Origin: Phellopilus nigrolimitatus
Lineage: Eukaryota; Basidiomycota; Agaricomycetes; Hymenochaetales; Hymenochaetaceae
NCBI GenBank assembly: GCA_021029095.1
Contig: JAJOHG010000009.1
Span: 744,001-808,000, forward strand
Length of the DNA stretch: 64,000 nucleotides
Direction of reading: 5' to 3'
Part shown: piece after piece, positions 35,247 to 46,707 of the stretch
Layout: each line of letters opens with the position of its first letter
Position numbering within the stretch: position 1 is the stretch's first letter
Notes under the pieces: generated by a model
What the model was told of the DNA's origin: nothing
Database searches by the model: none
The model's input: only the letters and a program-made list of their open reading frames with translations
Position numbers and translations under genes: made by a program

Positions 35247-35430
35247 CAGAAGGTAAGAAATTGAAAGCGACTTTCGCAAGCCGTCGAGCGTAAATTAAGC
35301 GCGTAATAAACAGCAACGCCGCGTCTCATTCTCACGCCGCTTCTCCAACCATAAGTATTTCTATTCGTCGCAGCTCACAAATACAGTTGTAAGTCCAATA
35401 AAAGTAGCGCATTTGTCGATTCCCATATGG

Positions 35431-37395
35431 TCAATCCTTCACCCATTCAGTATACGCCGGTGCACTGACCTCCCAAACCAAGCTGACATCGATTGTCGCA
35501 CCAGGTTCCATATCACACACCCACTCCAACAGTCCCTGAGCACTCTCAAGGCTAGACTCCTCTTCGTATGGTCGGACCTCTCCAATGTCATCTCCACCGC
35601 GCTGTACCCAACGGGCCACTACGCCATTTTGTAAAGCGACGGCCTTTCCCCTTCCTCCTCCGACGGACAAGCCCTTTGGCTCAATAACGTTTACCTTTAT
35701 CTTCGCGTCACGCGAAACATGAACATGGTCTTTGATAAGCAGACGTGGAAGCCTAGTGAGACGGCTGTTCTTGACTGTAATCGCCTGCTCGAAGGTCACG
35801 GTTTTCATCTTTGTAGTCAAGACAGTCCCTCCCGTCGTCTTCGTCTTCTTCGACTGAGGATGGTAGGTGATGCGAACCGCCGGATCAACACCAAGAGAGC
35901 ATGAGAAACTCTCCTGCGGACTTACGTGCTGCATTGTAACAGTGAGTTTTGTGAAGAAAAAGAAGACAGTTCGCATCCGAAAGAACTTACCGAGATCGAC
36001 GACTTTGCGACGAAGCTTCCATTCAAGAATACGTTTGCTTGTCCTGGAAGCAGAACGTATTTCGTCGTGTTCTTGACTTTACAGCGCAAGAATACGCTCT
36101 GTACATCCTTAGGGACCGTGATCCACTCCAGGTCCGTCGACTCGAACTGCAATTCTGCGATCGAAACCTTGTGCGACTGTTGCTCGTTGTTGGATCCACT
36201 TGGGATCGTGGACAGGCCGGTAATGATGAATGTCGTGCTTACGGCGCCATCCGTCGCCTGCGAGTCGCGCCCACGGAAGAAACCAGGTGGTGGTGCATCG
36301 TCAACGTATCCGCTCTGCAAAGCAGCAGAACGGTTTCGCATGGCCGGTCCTCTACTGTCGACTGCCGCAGCAGGCATTGAAACCGAGGCGGGCATTGAAC
36401 AGGGCACTGCACCTGCTCTCGGACGCGTCTGAACAGGAGACTTCTCGCGTTCGGAGATCCAATTCGGATGCAGAGTTGGTATCTCCGTGCCCTGCAGCGG
36501 CGCCGCAGTGCTTAGGTTGAGCGCAACATTTGTCCAATCTTCGCCAGTCTTTTGCACAATAGATGCGCGATAATGCAAGCTGACTTTGGACTTGCTCTTC
36601 GTGTCCGGAGCAATCAGGGCACGGAGGTCGTACTGCGGCGACCACCATGCGTGTGAAACAGCGTATGACAGTGAGAGCTCGACATTGCCGTCGCCTTCCG
36701 CCAGGACAACAATTGAGACTCGGACACCGCGACGACGAAGGCTGTCCTCGTCTGCATCAAGGCTCTTGCTCTTCTCCTGAATCTCTCTTCTTACTTGGAT
36801 AAGATAGTTGTTCAATTTGATAGCTCCCTCGTTGATCTTGCTTTTTCGCGCAGCATAAGTGTCGAGAAACGCCTCAAGATGCTCGGCGTCGGTGTCTTTG
36901 CCGGTTAATGTCTTGGCGTATTCTTCCAGAACTTTTGACTGGTGGTCGAGAATTGCGACATCGGCAGTAAGTTTGGATTCGCGAGCGTGCAGCTCCGTGA
37001 GAGCGTCAATATATTTCTCATAATCGTACGGAGCAGCAGGATCTAAGAGCGCATATAAGCCTATGAGCATGACGTACGGGAAGGTTTTAGCTGACAAGAT
37101 GCTTACGGTAAATGACATCGAAAATCGTCGCGTTGCCGATCCCGTCGACGCGTATGGAGCTTTCTTCCAAGCATGTTGGAAGATTCTTTACTTCGACGCT
37201 GTTCTGACCATCCTTGAGCTCTACCTTGACCTTTCTCTTTACCTATGAAGCGAGCTCAGCTTTTAAGGATGTCCCGTACTGGGGAGAGAATCGAGTGTCA
37301 CGTACCTCCGCACGGTCCGTCTGGAAAAGCGTCACCGAGTCCACGGCGCTCTTGTTGGCGTCGTATTCGACTGTATGAGAAATTGATGAGGCCAT
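35431..37395 (-). CDS. DUF4140/DUF4139 family protein, copy 2 (intact)
   Basis: Intact member of the family described at 12441. Exons on the reverse strand: 37306-37395, 37107-37242, 35991-37042 (an alternative acceptor extends this to 37060 in the same frame), 35431-35928; about 591 residues. Order: DUF4140 region at the N-terminus with VTLFQTDRAEVKRKVKVEL, Glu/Lys-rich coiled coil (about 90-165), DUF4139 from SYAVSHAWWSPQYDLRA (about residue 200) to the end. No signal peptide or membrane helix is seen. A TATATAAAT sits about 75 bp upstream of the start. It is the only copy with both an intact frame and an intact promoter, so it is the likeliest working gene. Function in fungi is unknown to me. 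Confidence 0.85.
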
Positions 37396-38555
37396 ACTGC
37401 TGAGTTGCTGAAGTTGTAGGACTCTGTGCTAGCTGGCTGGCTGTTGGGGTGAAGGCTATGAGTCGATAATTTATATACGCTTCTCTTAGCCAGCCGTGGC
37501 TCCAGTAAACTTCACTTAAGAACTCACCGCATCGGTTTCTGAAAGGGGCTGGTCGACTCTAAACCTCCAGTAGGGCTACTTGGACCCGGGACGATTTCTT
37601 TGGCGTGTAGAATACTCAGTTTGCATTGGCGAGAGATGCGAACCACTGAGACGCGTCGCGACGGCCAAGGATATAACACCAAAGTTCGTAAGAACCAACA
37701 AGTTCATGGGGTATAATCAGACTTTGAGTACATATTTGTGGAAGCAGATCAACCCGAAGTCGGGCGAGCCGCCACAGTTTATCTCCACTCAAGTCTTTAC
37801 CCCCACTCACCTGCTTACCACCGATTGTGGCGGCTGGTCGCGAGCCTGACACTTCGCTTTTATTTGGTTCGGATAGGTGCTGGCTACAAGCTCCAGTGGG
37901 TAAGCTGTATTCCTTGTTATCCTCAATAGGCTGCTGTCAGTAACTCGGAAGAGAAACACAGAGGTTGCACAAGTAACTGTAAGCGGCAGGTTGAACAATA
38001 TGCGTGAAACACGTACATAAACAGACAACAACACCGCGTCCTGCAATAACCGAGTCTGACTTCGACTCGCTCGTTGCGATCTTCATGGTTTTGAAATGCA
38101 TACATGAAAGTGCAAGAAAGCATCGCGTGATCGTGTGCCGCAATCTTTGAGTGAGCGAAAGAACTAATCATCTCACTAGAGATTCCAAAAAGACGAAGAC
38201 CTTTAGTGTACTGGAAAAATTGAGGTGCGCAGCAAAGACGGCGCAATAGTTACGCGGGGGAATAACCAGGACTCGGAGACATTACTTAAGAGACTTCAAG
38301 GCGTCGAAACGCATCGCGACATCCAGTATAAACAATGTCAGAACGGAAATGAGATATTGCGAATGAAATATGCGAATGAGATATGCGAATGACAAATGCG
38401 AATGACAAATGCGTATGGTAGTGTACAAATTGCAGGATTAAAGTAACGTTTTGAGTACAGTTAGTGAGTACAACATGAAAATAGCGTCCAAAAATACCTC
38501 CGTCTAAACCCGAATAGAAAATAAAAAAATCGCGGCCGTACCGCTCCCTCTTCCC
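37396..38555. other. Spacer between DUF4139 and D, copy 2
   Basis: Holds the DUF4139 promoter (TATATAAAT at 37469-37477, reverse strand) and the D 3' flank. Near 38050 it shows the uninterrupted ATTGCAGG site that in copy 1 carries the 481 bp MITE. No gene seen. Confidence 0.5.
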
Positions 38556-41500
38556 TCACTGCCCTTTGATCGACACTTTTCTAAGTCTCGTGCTCGCCCT
38601 CGTAGCTATACCACGTCCAGCTGCCCCATTCTGTCCTGAAGGTGCGTTACGCGAAGACGTTCGCCGAGGGACCGACTTGCTACGTGTGACGATACCGACC
38701 CCATCATTTTTGGCCTTGCTTGCTAGACGCTCACTGTGCCTTTCAGGTGCCGCTCCTGGAACACGTTTTGACCGACCCCGTCGAGGTTTCTTTCCGTTGG
38801 GTTCGTCCTGGACCTCGGCTCGACCTCGCGATGGCTCGTTCTGAGGTAGTTCGGATGCCTCTGCAGCAATTGCTTCGGCCGGATCGTCATGGATAGCGTG
38901 AAATTTTCGCTTGCTGGACGGCCCAGGTTCCGTGATCATCACCTCCTGCTGACGATGTCTGGATGGTCCCGCAACAGCGTTATCTCCTATCGGACCGTCA
39001 TGTGCCCTGGATTTCGCAGATTTGCCGTTAGGCTTCTGCCCCCGGATCAAGGCTTCCGTCCTGGTCAAAACAGTTTTGGTCGGCAACGTCGCTTCGTATT
39101 TATCGTTTTTGCCCTCATTGACATTTGAGACGTCGTGCACCACCCTGTCATCCTCAGGAAGCTCTTCCTTGCACATTTCTGTCCAGAGCGACTCGAATGA
39201 CTTTGGCGTCCACTTTCCCTCGTAATCCTGAGGTGTTGTAGTACCAAAGGGAGCAAGATAGTTGAAGGCTTCGGTGATCCAGTTCTGAGTTTGAGCATCC
39301 TCGAATACAAAATTCCTGGTGAAGTTTCTGGAGACCTTCTCCATAATTTTTGAGTCACCACCAACCATAGTGTCGTCTTCCTCGTTGTCGTACTGGTCAA
39401 AGAACTTGTGCATTTTGTGACCCAACTTCCCTGGCTCGTTATGCGGCAGCCATCGTACACAACAATAAAGAACGACGTAGAGCATTGACTCCATGTCATC
39501 AGTGATTGAATGGCGGAAATGGGGTCGAGCATCAAGGGCAGCCGCAGACATAAATGCCCAAGTTCCCTAAAGGAACCGACTGCATCAGATCGCATATCTT
39601 AATGCAAAACAAAGATACTCACTGATCTGTTATAATCGCGCGCTGTTCCATTGTCGGCGACAGTAGATAGCTCCCAATCGATAAGGATGCCTTTTCGACG
39701 CCCAGTCTCCGGATCTCGGACGAGAATAACGTTGTTAAGACTGACATCGCGGTGCAACATGTTGCACTTCTCGTGCGCGTCAATTAAGGCTGCAAATAGG
39801 CTCAGCATATGCGATAGAGGGCGGCAAAAAGGTCGCCTCACCTTCATATGCGTCTTGCGTGGCTTCAAACATCTCGCGAGTACCCTTGAAATCTCGCAAC
39901 GAGTAACCAACAGCTTTCAGAAGTAGTCGGTAGTGAACATGTTTCGTAACTTTGATCTTACGACCCCCATTACACGCCCATTCGGCGCATACGAATTCGT
40001 CCGTTCTCGTACATTGAGCTGAGCAGCACAGTTAGCTGGTGTCGAAAGAGGCGGAGGTAAGTTAAACGACTCACGGTTCTTAATAGAGCACTTAAACTGG
40101 TCATTTGAAAAATCAGAATTGTTCTCTGCTTGTTCATCCGAAGGTCTGGCCGTATCCTCAGCTTCAACCAGAGTATCGCTTCGAGCTGTACTAGCAGCAT
40201 CGCTTCCTTCTCCTTCGACTGTGCCGTGGGCCTCGTCCTGAGATAGCTCTCCCGTTCTTTCATTGGTTTCATCATCAATGTCCATCGCGACCAGATCTTC
40301 TTCAGTCGAGCCCTCGTTCTCGTTCATCGCGGCCAGCTCTTTCTCACGTAATATCTCTTCCCGCAAGTCCTCGATGTCAATTGGAACATCTCCGTGGCAA
40401 AATAGATCAGATATATTCCTAACACCAGATGCGTTCAAGTGGCGGAGAATTGCACCCTCCTGCTCCATTCGGTCCACATCAATGCGCCAAGTGTCCTTAA
40501 GAAACGCCATTTCAAGGGTTCCAACCTTAACAGCCCAGTAGCCGCGAGTCGAACGGCCTGCGACGGATGAAGGCGACATAACTGGTCGAGAAATGAGATA
40601 CTGTTCAATCATCGGAGAACCACGATGGTCTCCACTGACGACGTCCACTTTGGCTACCCTTTCCTTCTGATAATGTCGACCGACAGCTTCTTCGAGTTCG
40701 TCACCGGTAACATTCAGTTGGAGCGCGACATAGGCAGAAACAGTTTTCTTGAAATCTTCCTCGTCTTTTTCTGATGCGACAGCGACAGTCGGATCGTACC
40801 CGCGTTGTGTAGGGTTAGCGTGTCCAAACCGCCATAGAAATTTACAAAGCAGTTCGGGGTTCTGTCGGTAATTGAAAGATCTGCTGACGACTGCGCCTGC
40901 ACGGTCCCAGCGTATGAGACGAGCGTGGTGACCGTGGATCGAAACAGAGAAGTAGAACATCCGATGCTGTCTTGCACATGCTTCCGCAGCATATGAGACG
41001 ACTTGTCCGATGTTCGCATCCAGCTTCTCTTGGTTAGTCTGACTGTCGCGAGTAACAAAGAAGTTGGATTTGGAGCAGGTAGCTGCATCACATTCACTGT
41101 CAGGATCCTGAAACGGATCTCGATCTTCACGTTTCTTGACTTCGATGAAAAGTTCCGCATGGCCAAAATGCGCGGGGATTTTCCGCTTCTTTCCATCTAG
41201 GGTGTAGGGGTCTCTTTTCAGTTCATTCTCGAGGGTTTTCATCGCAACCTTGTCATAAGCGCAGATGTCAGGCCTCAAAGAGCCAAGACCTGAGGATTCC
41301 GCCCGGGTTGAGGTGTCCACGAAGTTAAGAGAAGGACAGCGTTTCTTGTAGTTGATGGCTGGTATCTATACAAAGAAAAATGAATATAGTATTTGATCGA
41401 CTTAGTAAACACCATACTCACTAGTTTCTCGTAGATGGCCTGCTCATCCTTTGGGACCATGGGCACACGATTGAAAGCTCCTTTGCAGCTAGGCATGGCA

Positions 41501-41775
41501 CGAGCGCCCTTACCCTTAGGAGCCGGAGGTAGGAACTCGTCCAAAAATTCCTCGACTGGCATGGGCCCCACGCACCATCTCTTCATCTCTCTGGCGTACC
41601 GTATATTGCGGCTCTTCGCATCCTTCGGGTCAAAGCCATCCTTTGCACCATTCTCCGTCCTTGCAATCGGCGTGTCTTTTGCTGGTGAACACGGGATGGG
41701 GCGGGGTCCGTCAGGGTTTGGAGGAGGACTTTGAGGGTTTATCGGTTCCTGGTCGAATGGTGGAAGACCGAACAT
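38556..41775 (-). CDS. FunK1 protein kinase, D type, copy 2
   Basis: Complete FunK1 kinase homologue of 999 residues with the same exon lengths as the copy-1 D gene. Exons on the reverse strand: 41422-41775, 40075-41365, 39842-40018, 39623-39789, 38556-39566. Kinase signatures are intact: FLKDTWR, LHRDVSLNN (Val instead of Ile after HRD) and IDWELS. Exon 1 ends in CTA instead of CTG, which does not change the residue. The basic tail ends LRKVSIKGQ. Paired CACGTG boxes lie 173 bp upstream. Confidence 0.88.
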
Positions 41776-41947
41776 TGTCAGTCTATTGGCGTCGACCGAT
41801 GTTTCTGGGTAAGATTGAGGCGTCACTAGTCCACAAAGTCAAAAAATAGTAGTGGAAGTCAAGACAGGTTGCAATCCAAGGGTGTGGTCGGAAGCAAGAA
41901 TAGTCGACGTGACCACCGTGAGGCTGCGCCACGATCGTATATACAGT

Positions 41948-41970
41948 CACGTGTAGACACGCTACACGTG
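41948..41970 (-). promoter_or_regulatory. Paired CACGTG boxes, D promoter copy 2
   Basis: CACGTG at 41948 and 41965, 17 bp apart, with TATATA immediately on the gene side (about 41938). Confidence 0.65.
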
Positions 41971-42384
41971 ATCGCGTTTTCTTCCCCAAACACTGAGTAA
42001 CTAAACAAAACGGGTGACAAACACGCAGCAAATCTCATCTGTCTAACTATGCAATTTGCTATGCAGGACATAGTTATACAAGTAAAGACTAAGGTGACAG
42101 TTTCGCCTTAGGAGACGTGCGTAAGGAATATTCAAAGCAAATGATTGCTCGATCACTTGTAAAGTGAATCGGTAAGAAAGACAAGATTCAGACGGCTAAG
42201 TCAATCATTTTTTGCCACCCAAACCCATCCTTTTTTTCACTGCTGCTTATACTCATGAGTTATGTTATTTCGCGCGGAAAACTTTTTTATAGGATGAATT
42301 GTCATAGACAAGCAAATGTTATGAAATTCCAGAAGTTGCCGGGAGGATAATCTGGAGGTCGACCTAGCTGATACACGTCTCAAC

Positions 42385-43299
42385 TTTTTTTTACGAGACC
42401 GCTTAGCATCCGGTTCGCCGTGTGCCTCGGCTCGGCGACGAGATGGCTTCGGTTGAGGACGTTTGGATGGTCCTGCAGCATTCTTTTCGTTCGGGCCGGG
42501 GAGGTCCTTGATTCCTGCTTGTCTATCGGCACGCACCTGCTCCTCGACTGATGCTTCAACCGTAATCAGAATGGTTTCGGTCGGTAGTGTTGTTTCGTAC
42601 TCATCATTTTTGAACTTATTCAGGATGTCGTGCACGACCCTGTCATTCTCAGGAAGCGTCTCCTTGCAAATATCCACCTAAATCTGCGCGAATGGCTTTG
42701 GAGTCCACATATGCTCGTATACCCGAGGCGTTGTAGAACCAGAGGCAGTAATGTAACTGTAGACTGTTGATCCAGGACTGGGTATGCATGTTGTCGAACA
42801 GAATGTTTCTGATGGAAAACCTGGTGACCTTCTGGCTATTCTTTGAGTCGCCACCAACGATGCTGCCTGTAGTGCTGGTCAAAGAGCCTGCACACCTTGC
42901 GACCAAGGCCCTCTACGTCGTTATGTGGCAGCCATTGCACACAGCAGTAGAGAACGACACAGAGCATTGACACCATTTCATCACTGATTGAACGGTGAAA
43001 TTTGACTCGAGGAGCAAGCGCATCCGCAGATTATAATCGGCCAGTACTCTAAAAGTTGAATACATCAGCTAACTTATCATTTTATGTCGTTCAAGAAAGG
43101 TACTTACTGGTCTGTTGTAGTCCTTGGACAATACCTTTTTCCTTGAATAGGGACCCCTTTGGTTTGAAGTCGTGAATATCTCGGACGGTCTTGAGAAGTG
43201 CTACATCTTGCGTGCACTCTGTTTGAAGAATACGGACATTAGGAATCAATAGGGCGGAACGATTTACTTGATGCTTTCGTGTAGGTTTATTTTCTCCAT
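42385..43299 (-). pseudogene. FunK1 C-type relic, copy 2
   Basis: Reverse-strand counterpart of the relic at 6113. It starts with the same short MEKINLHES-type exon, keeps the block MLYVVLYCC... and the later stretch ENDRVVHDILNKFKNDEYE followed by VEEQVRADRQAGIKDLPGP and the basic end DAKRSRKKK. The middle is broken: codons are lost at CTACAGGCAGC (near 42865) and the frame shifts near 42770. A TAG replaces a Trp-like codon near 42678. There is no HRD loop. The tail stretch present in copy 3 (KRKWSGTYDDPIEAI) is deleted here and in copy 1. Confidence 0.72.
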
Positions 43300-43490
43300 G
43301 TAATCGAGAATGAATAATAAAAGAAACAAAATACTACTGTTTTTTCTAGGTCAACAGTCTTGAATATGATTATATTGAGATCAACTTAATACACTACAAG
43401 TACTTACATCTGCAAGAATGCGTGTACATGTACAACAGCAGTGCTCCACCCAAACTAGAATAAAAAGTAGGTTATGATTGCGCATCGTAT

Positions 43491-46181
43491 CTAGTGCACC
43501 CGCTTTCGCTTCTTATCAGGTGCCTCTTCAGTCAAGTTTCCTGAGGAGAAAGCATCAGATGCAGCCCGTTTTACGGACTGTCTTGAGGTCGACAGCGATG
43601 TTTCAGACTCCCATTCAATGTTTAAAAGCTTATATGAGACGTCGCGTTCCACCCTGTCGTGTTCTGGGAGTGGTCCTTGGCAAGCGCGCACCCAGAGCTC
43701 ATTGAACGACTCTAGCGTCCACTTGCCACGAAATGTTTCAAAGTCGGTCACTGGGGGAGCAAGATAGTCGTAAGATTTGGCGATCCAGTGCTGAGTGTGT
43801 GCATCTTCGAAAGCGAACATATCGGTGAAGTTCCTATTGTACTTCTGCATTAATTTTCTGGTACCACCGACGATGGTACAGTTCCCCTCCTCGTTGTAGG
43901 CATCGAAAAAATAGTGCATCCTACGACCAAGGCTATTCACTTCGCTATGCGGTAGCCATCGCACACAACAGTAAAGGACGATATAGAGCATCGACTCCAT
44001 GTCATCATGGATTGTGTGACAAAACTTGCCGCATCTGCTAAGGGCGTCGGTGGACATGAACCGCCAAGTCCCCTGAAAGAAAAGAGCGCGCGTATATCTG
44101 TAAGAATCTCGTCTCTAGAACTTCGAAGCAGGAAGAAATACTTGCACGTATGTCGTGATCCGTCGCTTTTCCGTCGACGGCTGTGCTAGACATCTCCCAA
44201 TCAATAAGAATGCCTCTTCGACGCCCAGTTACCGAATCTCTGACGAGAATAATGTTGTTGAGGCTGACATCGCGATGCAACGTACCGCATATCGTGTGTG
44301 CGTCAAGTAAAGCTGTAATAAAGTAAGCGGAAGCGATAAGTAGAGGATTGCTTGATCGTCAACTTACCTTCAAACGCATCGTGCGTAGCCTCAAACATTT
44401 CGCGAGTGCCTTTGAATTCGCATAGCGAGTAGCCGACGGCTTTCAATAGCAGCCGGTAATGTGTATATCCTGTTATTTCTATTTGGCGACCACCCCTGCA
44501 CGCCCAGGCAGCGAAAACGAATTCGTTGGTTCGTGTACATTGAGCTGAATAAAACTAGAATCAGTCGACATCATAAGCGGAAGGTAAGTAAGTTGGCCCA
44601 CGGTTCGTAATAAATTCCTCAGGAGGATCAGTCGCATCACCCTCGGCATCTTCGGCTTCGTTCGTCTCTTCGTGTCTGACTGCATTAAGAATCTCATCTT
44701 GATCCATGATTTTCTCGCCTGCTTCATTTCCAGCCTGTTCTTCTTCAACGCCATCGCTCATCGCGACAAGTTCCTTTTCTACGATCTCCTCCTCAGCAGC
44801 CAGCTCTTGTTTCTGGAAAACCTCCTCGCGTGCGTGCTCAATGTCGATCGGAACATCTCCGTGACAAAATATATCGGATATATTCCTCACGCCGTTGCGA
44901 TTCAGCCGTTGAAGGATCTTACCCTCTCTCTCCAGTTTTTCGGTATCAATTCGCCAGACGTCCTTAAGGAACGCCATTTCGAGAGATCCGGCATTGACTG
45001 CCCAGTAACCGCGTGTCGAACGGCTTGTCACAGACGAAGGCGACATGACAGGTCGGGAGACAAGATATTGTCTGGTCCCTGGAAGACCGAGATTGTCTTC
45101 ACCGACGACATCCACTTTGGCTACCCTATCCTGCTGGTAGTGCTGGCTGACAGCTTTCTTAAGTTCCTCTCCAGAGATATTCAGCTGGAGTGCTACATGG
45201 GCGGTAATAGCTTCTTCGAAAAGCTTTTCTTCTACCTTCGATGCGACCGTGACGGTCGGATCGTAGCCTCGCTGGGCGGGATTGGCAAGACCAAACCGCC
45301 ACAGAAATGTGCAGAAGGCTTTCGGAGTCCGTCGATAATCGAAAGAGTTGGTGACTATTGCCCCGGCACGGTCCCATCGTACGAGGCGAGCACGGGTACC
45401 CGTGATCAAAACGGAAAAGTAGAACATCCGATGCTGTCGAGCGCATACTTCCGCGGCATAAGCAACGATGCGTCCGAGACGTCTCTCCACTCTGGCGCGT
45501 TCTTGCTTGCTTTTATGTTCGACGAAGAAGTTGTGCTCGGAGCGGGGCAAATTGGAGTTCCTGGGAGGATCTTGGAATGGATCCCGGTCCTTGCTTTTTC
45601 TTGACATCGATGAAAAGCTCTGCAAAGCCAAGATGTGCGGGGATTTTTTGCTTCTTTTCCTGCTTGAGGGCTCTTAGAGAAGTCTCTTCGTACGCACATA
45701 TTTCAGGCTTCATGGACTCTTTGGGCTGGGCTGAGGTGTCCGCAAATATAAGAGAGGGACAGCGTTTTTTGCCGTTTATCGAATTTATCTAGGCAAAGAA
45801 GGGTAAATGCTTAACAACTATGTGCATCTCAATAGTTATAGTAGCTCACCAGTTTGCCATAGATATCCTGCGCATCCTTTGGACTAGTAGGTACGCCATT
45901 GAACGCATTTATGAAGCTAAGCATGGAACGTTTGCCATCGACACCAAGCGGTACAGGCAGGAACGTTTCGAGAAATTCTTGGACTGGCATAGGTGTCCCA
46001 CGCACCATTTCCTCATTTCCCTCGCATTGCTCCTCTCACACCTCCCGTCGAGCCACCCTTTTGAACCCTCTCCCAGCTTAGAAATAGGCGTATCCTTGAC
46101 TGGAGACCCGGGTGTCTTGGAATATCGAAAGTCTTCAAGAATTTCAGGGCACACTGCCTCGTCTGCTTGAGATCGGAGCAT
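43491..46181 (-). pseudogene. FunK1 B type, copy 2, two frameshifts
   Basis: Same exon plan as the B gene of copy 1: 45850-46181, 44602-45788, 44368-44544, 44146-44312, 43491-44072. Exon 1 has two extra bases near 45993 (GGGACACCTATG against GGGACCTATG), which destroys the WCVGPMPVQEF block. Exon 2 has one extra A near 45596 (GAAAAAGC against GAAAAGC) just after FIDV. Together the shifts add 3 bases, but the stretch between them is out of frame and exon 1 meets a stop. The rest (LHRDVSLNN, IDWEMS, ending KKRKRVH) is well kept. The exon-3 donor here is GT, whereas copies 1 and 3 have GC; the exon-4 donor is GC as in the others. Recently broken. Confidence 0.82.
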
Positions 46182-46301
46182 CAGTGCTAAAACACAAATC
46201 AGGATATGAAAGTGTGGAGCAAGACGAAATTGAGATATCTGTAGACGATGTTAGAGGTGAGAGCGAGAAATCAGCCACAGGCGCGTTCCCAACTTCCTAG
46301 C

Positions 46302-46323
46302 CACATGTGGGAAGCATCACATG
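46302..46323 (-). promoter_or_regulatory. Degenerate paired E-box upstream of B, copy 2
   Basis: CACATG at 46302 and 46318, the reverse-strand equivalent of the CATGTG pair at 3064-3085, with the same 16 bp spacing. Confidence 0.4.
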
Positions 46324-46707
46324 ATCGCGTACTGAGTGAATCAACCATCTACACTCAACCACAGATTCTAAGTAAACCGAGACCTTGAGTGTCTTGGAAA
46401 GCCTGAGGTACGTAGCAAAGGCAACCCAATAGCTAAGACGACGGGGGGAAATAGACAGGTTAAAGGGACTCGGATACATTCACAACCCCGAATTTTGAGT
46501 AATGGACTTCAAGGCGTTGGAACGCGCTGCGACATCCAGTACAAACAGTTTCAGAACAGAAATGAGATATGCAAATGGTAGTATACAAATTGCAGGATTA
46601 AGGTGACGTTCTAAGTACAGTTAGTGAATACAACTTATGTATGAAAGCAGCCTCCGTCTAAATCCGAATAACATTAAATAATTGCGGCAATACCGCTCCT
46701 TTTGTCT

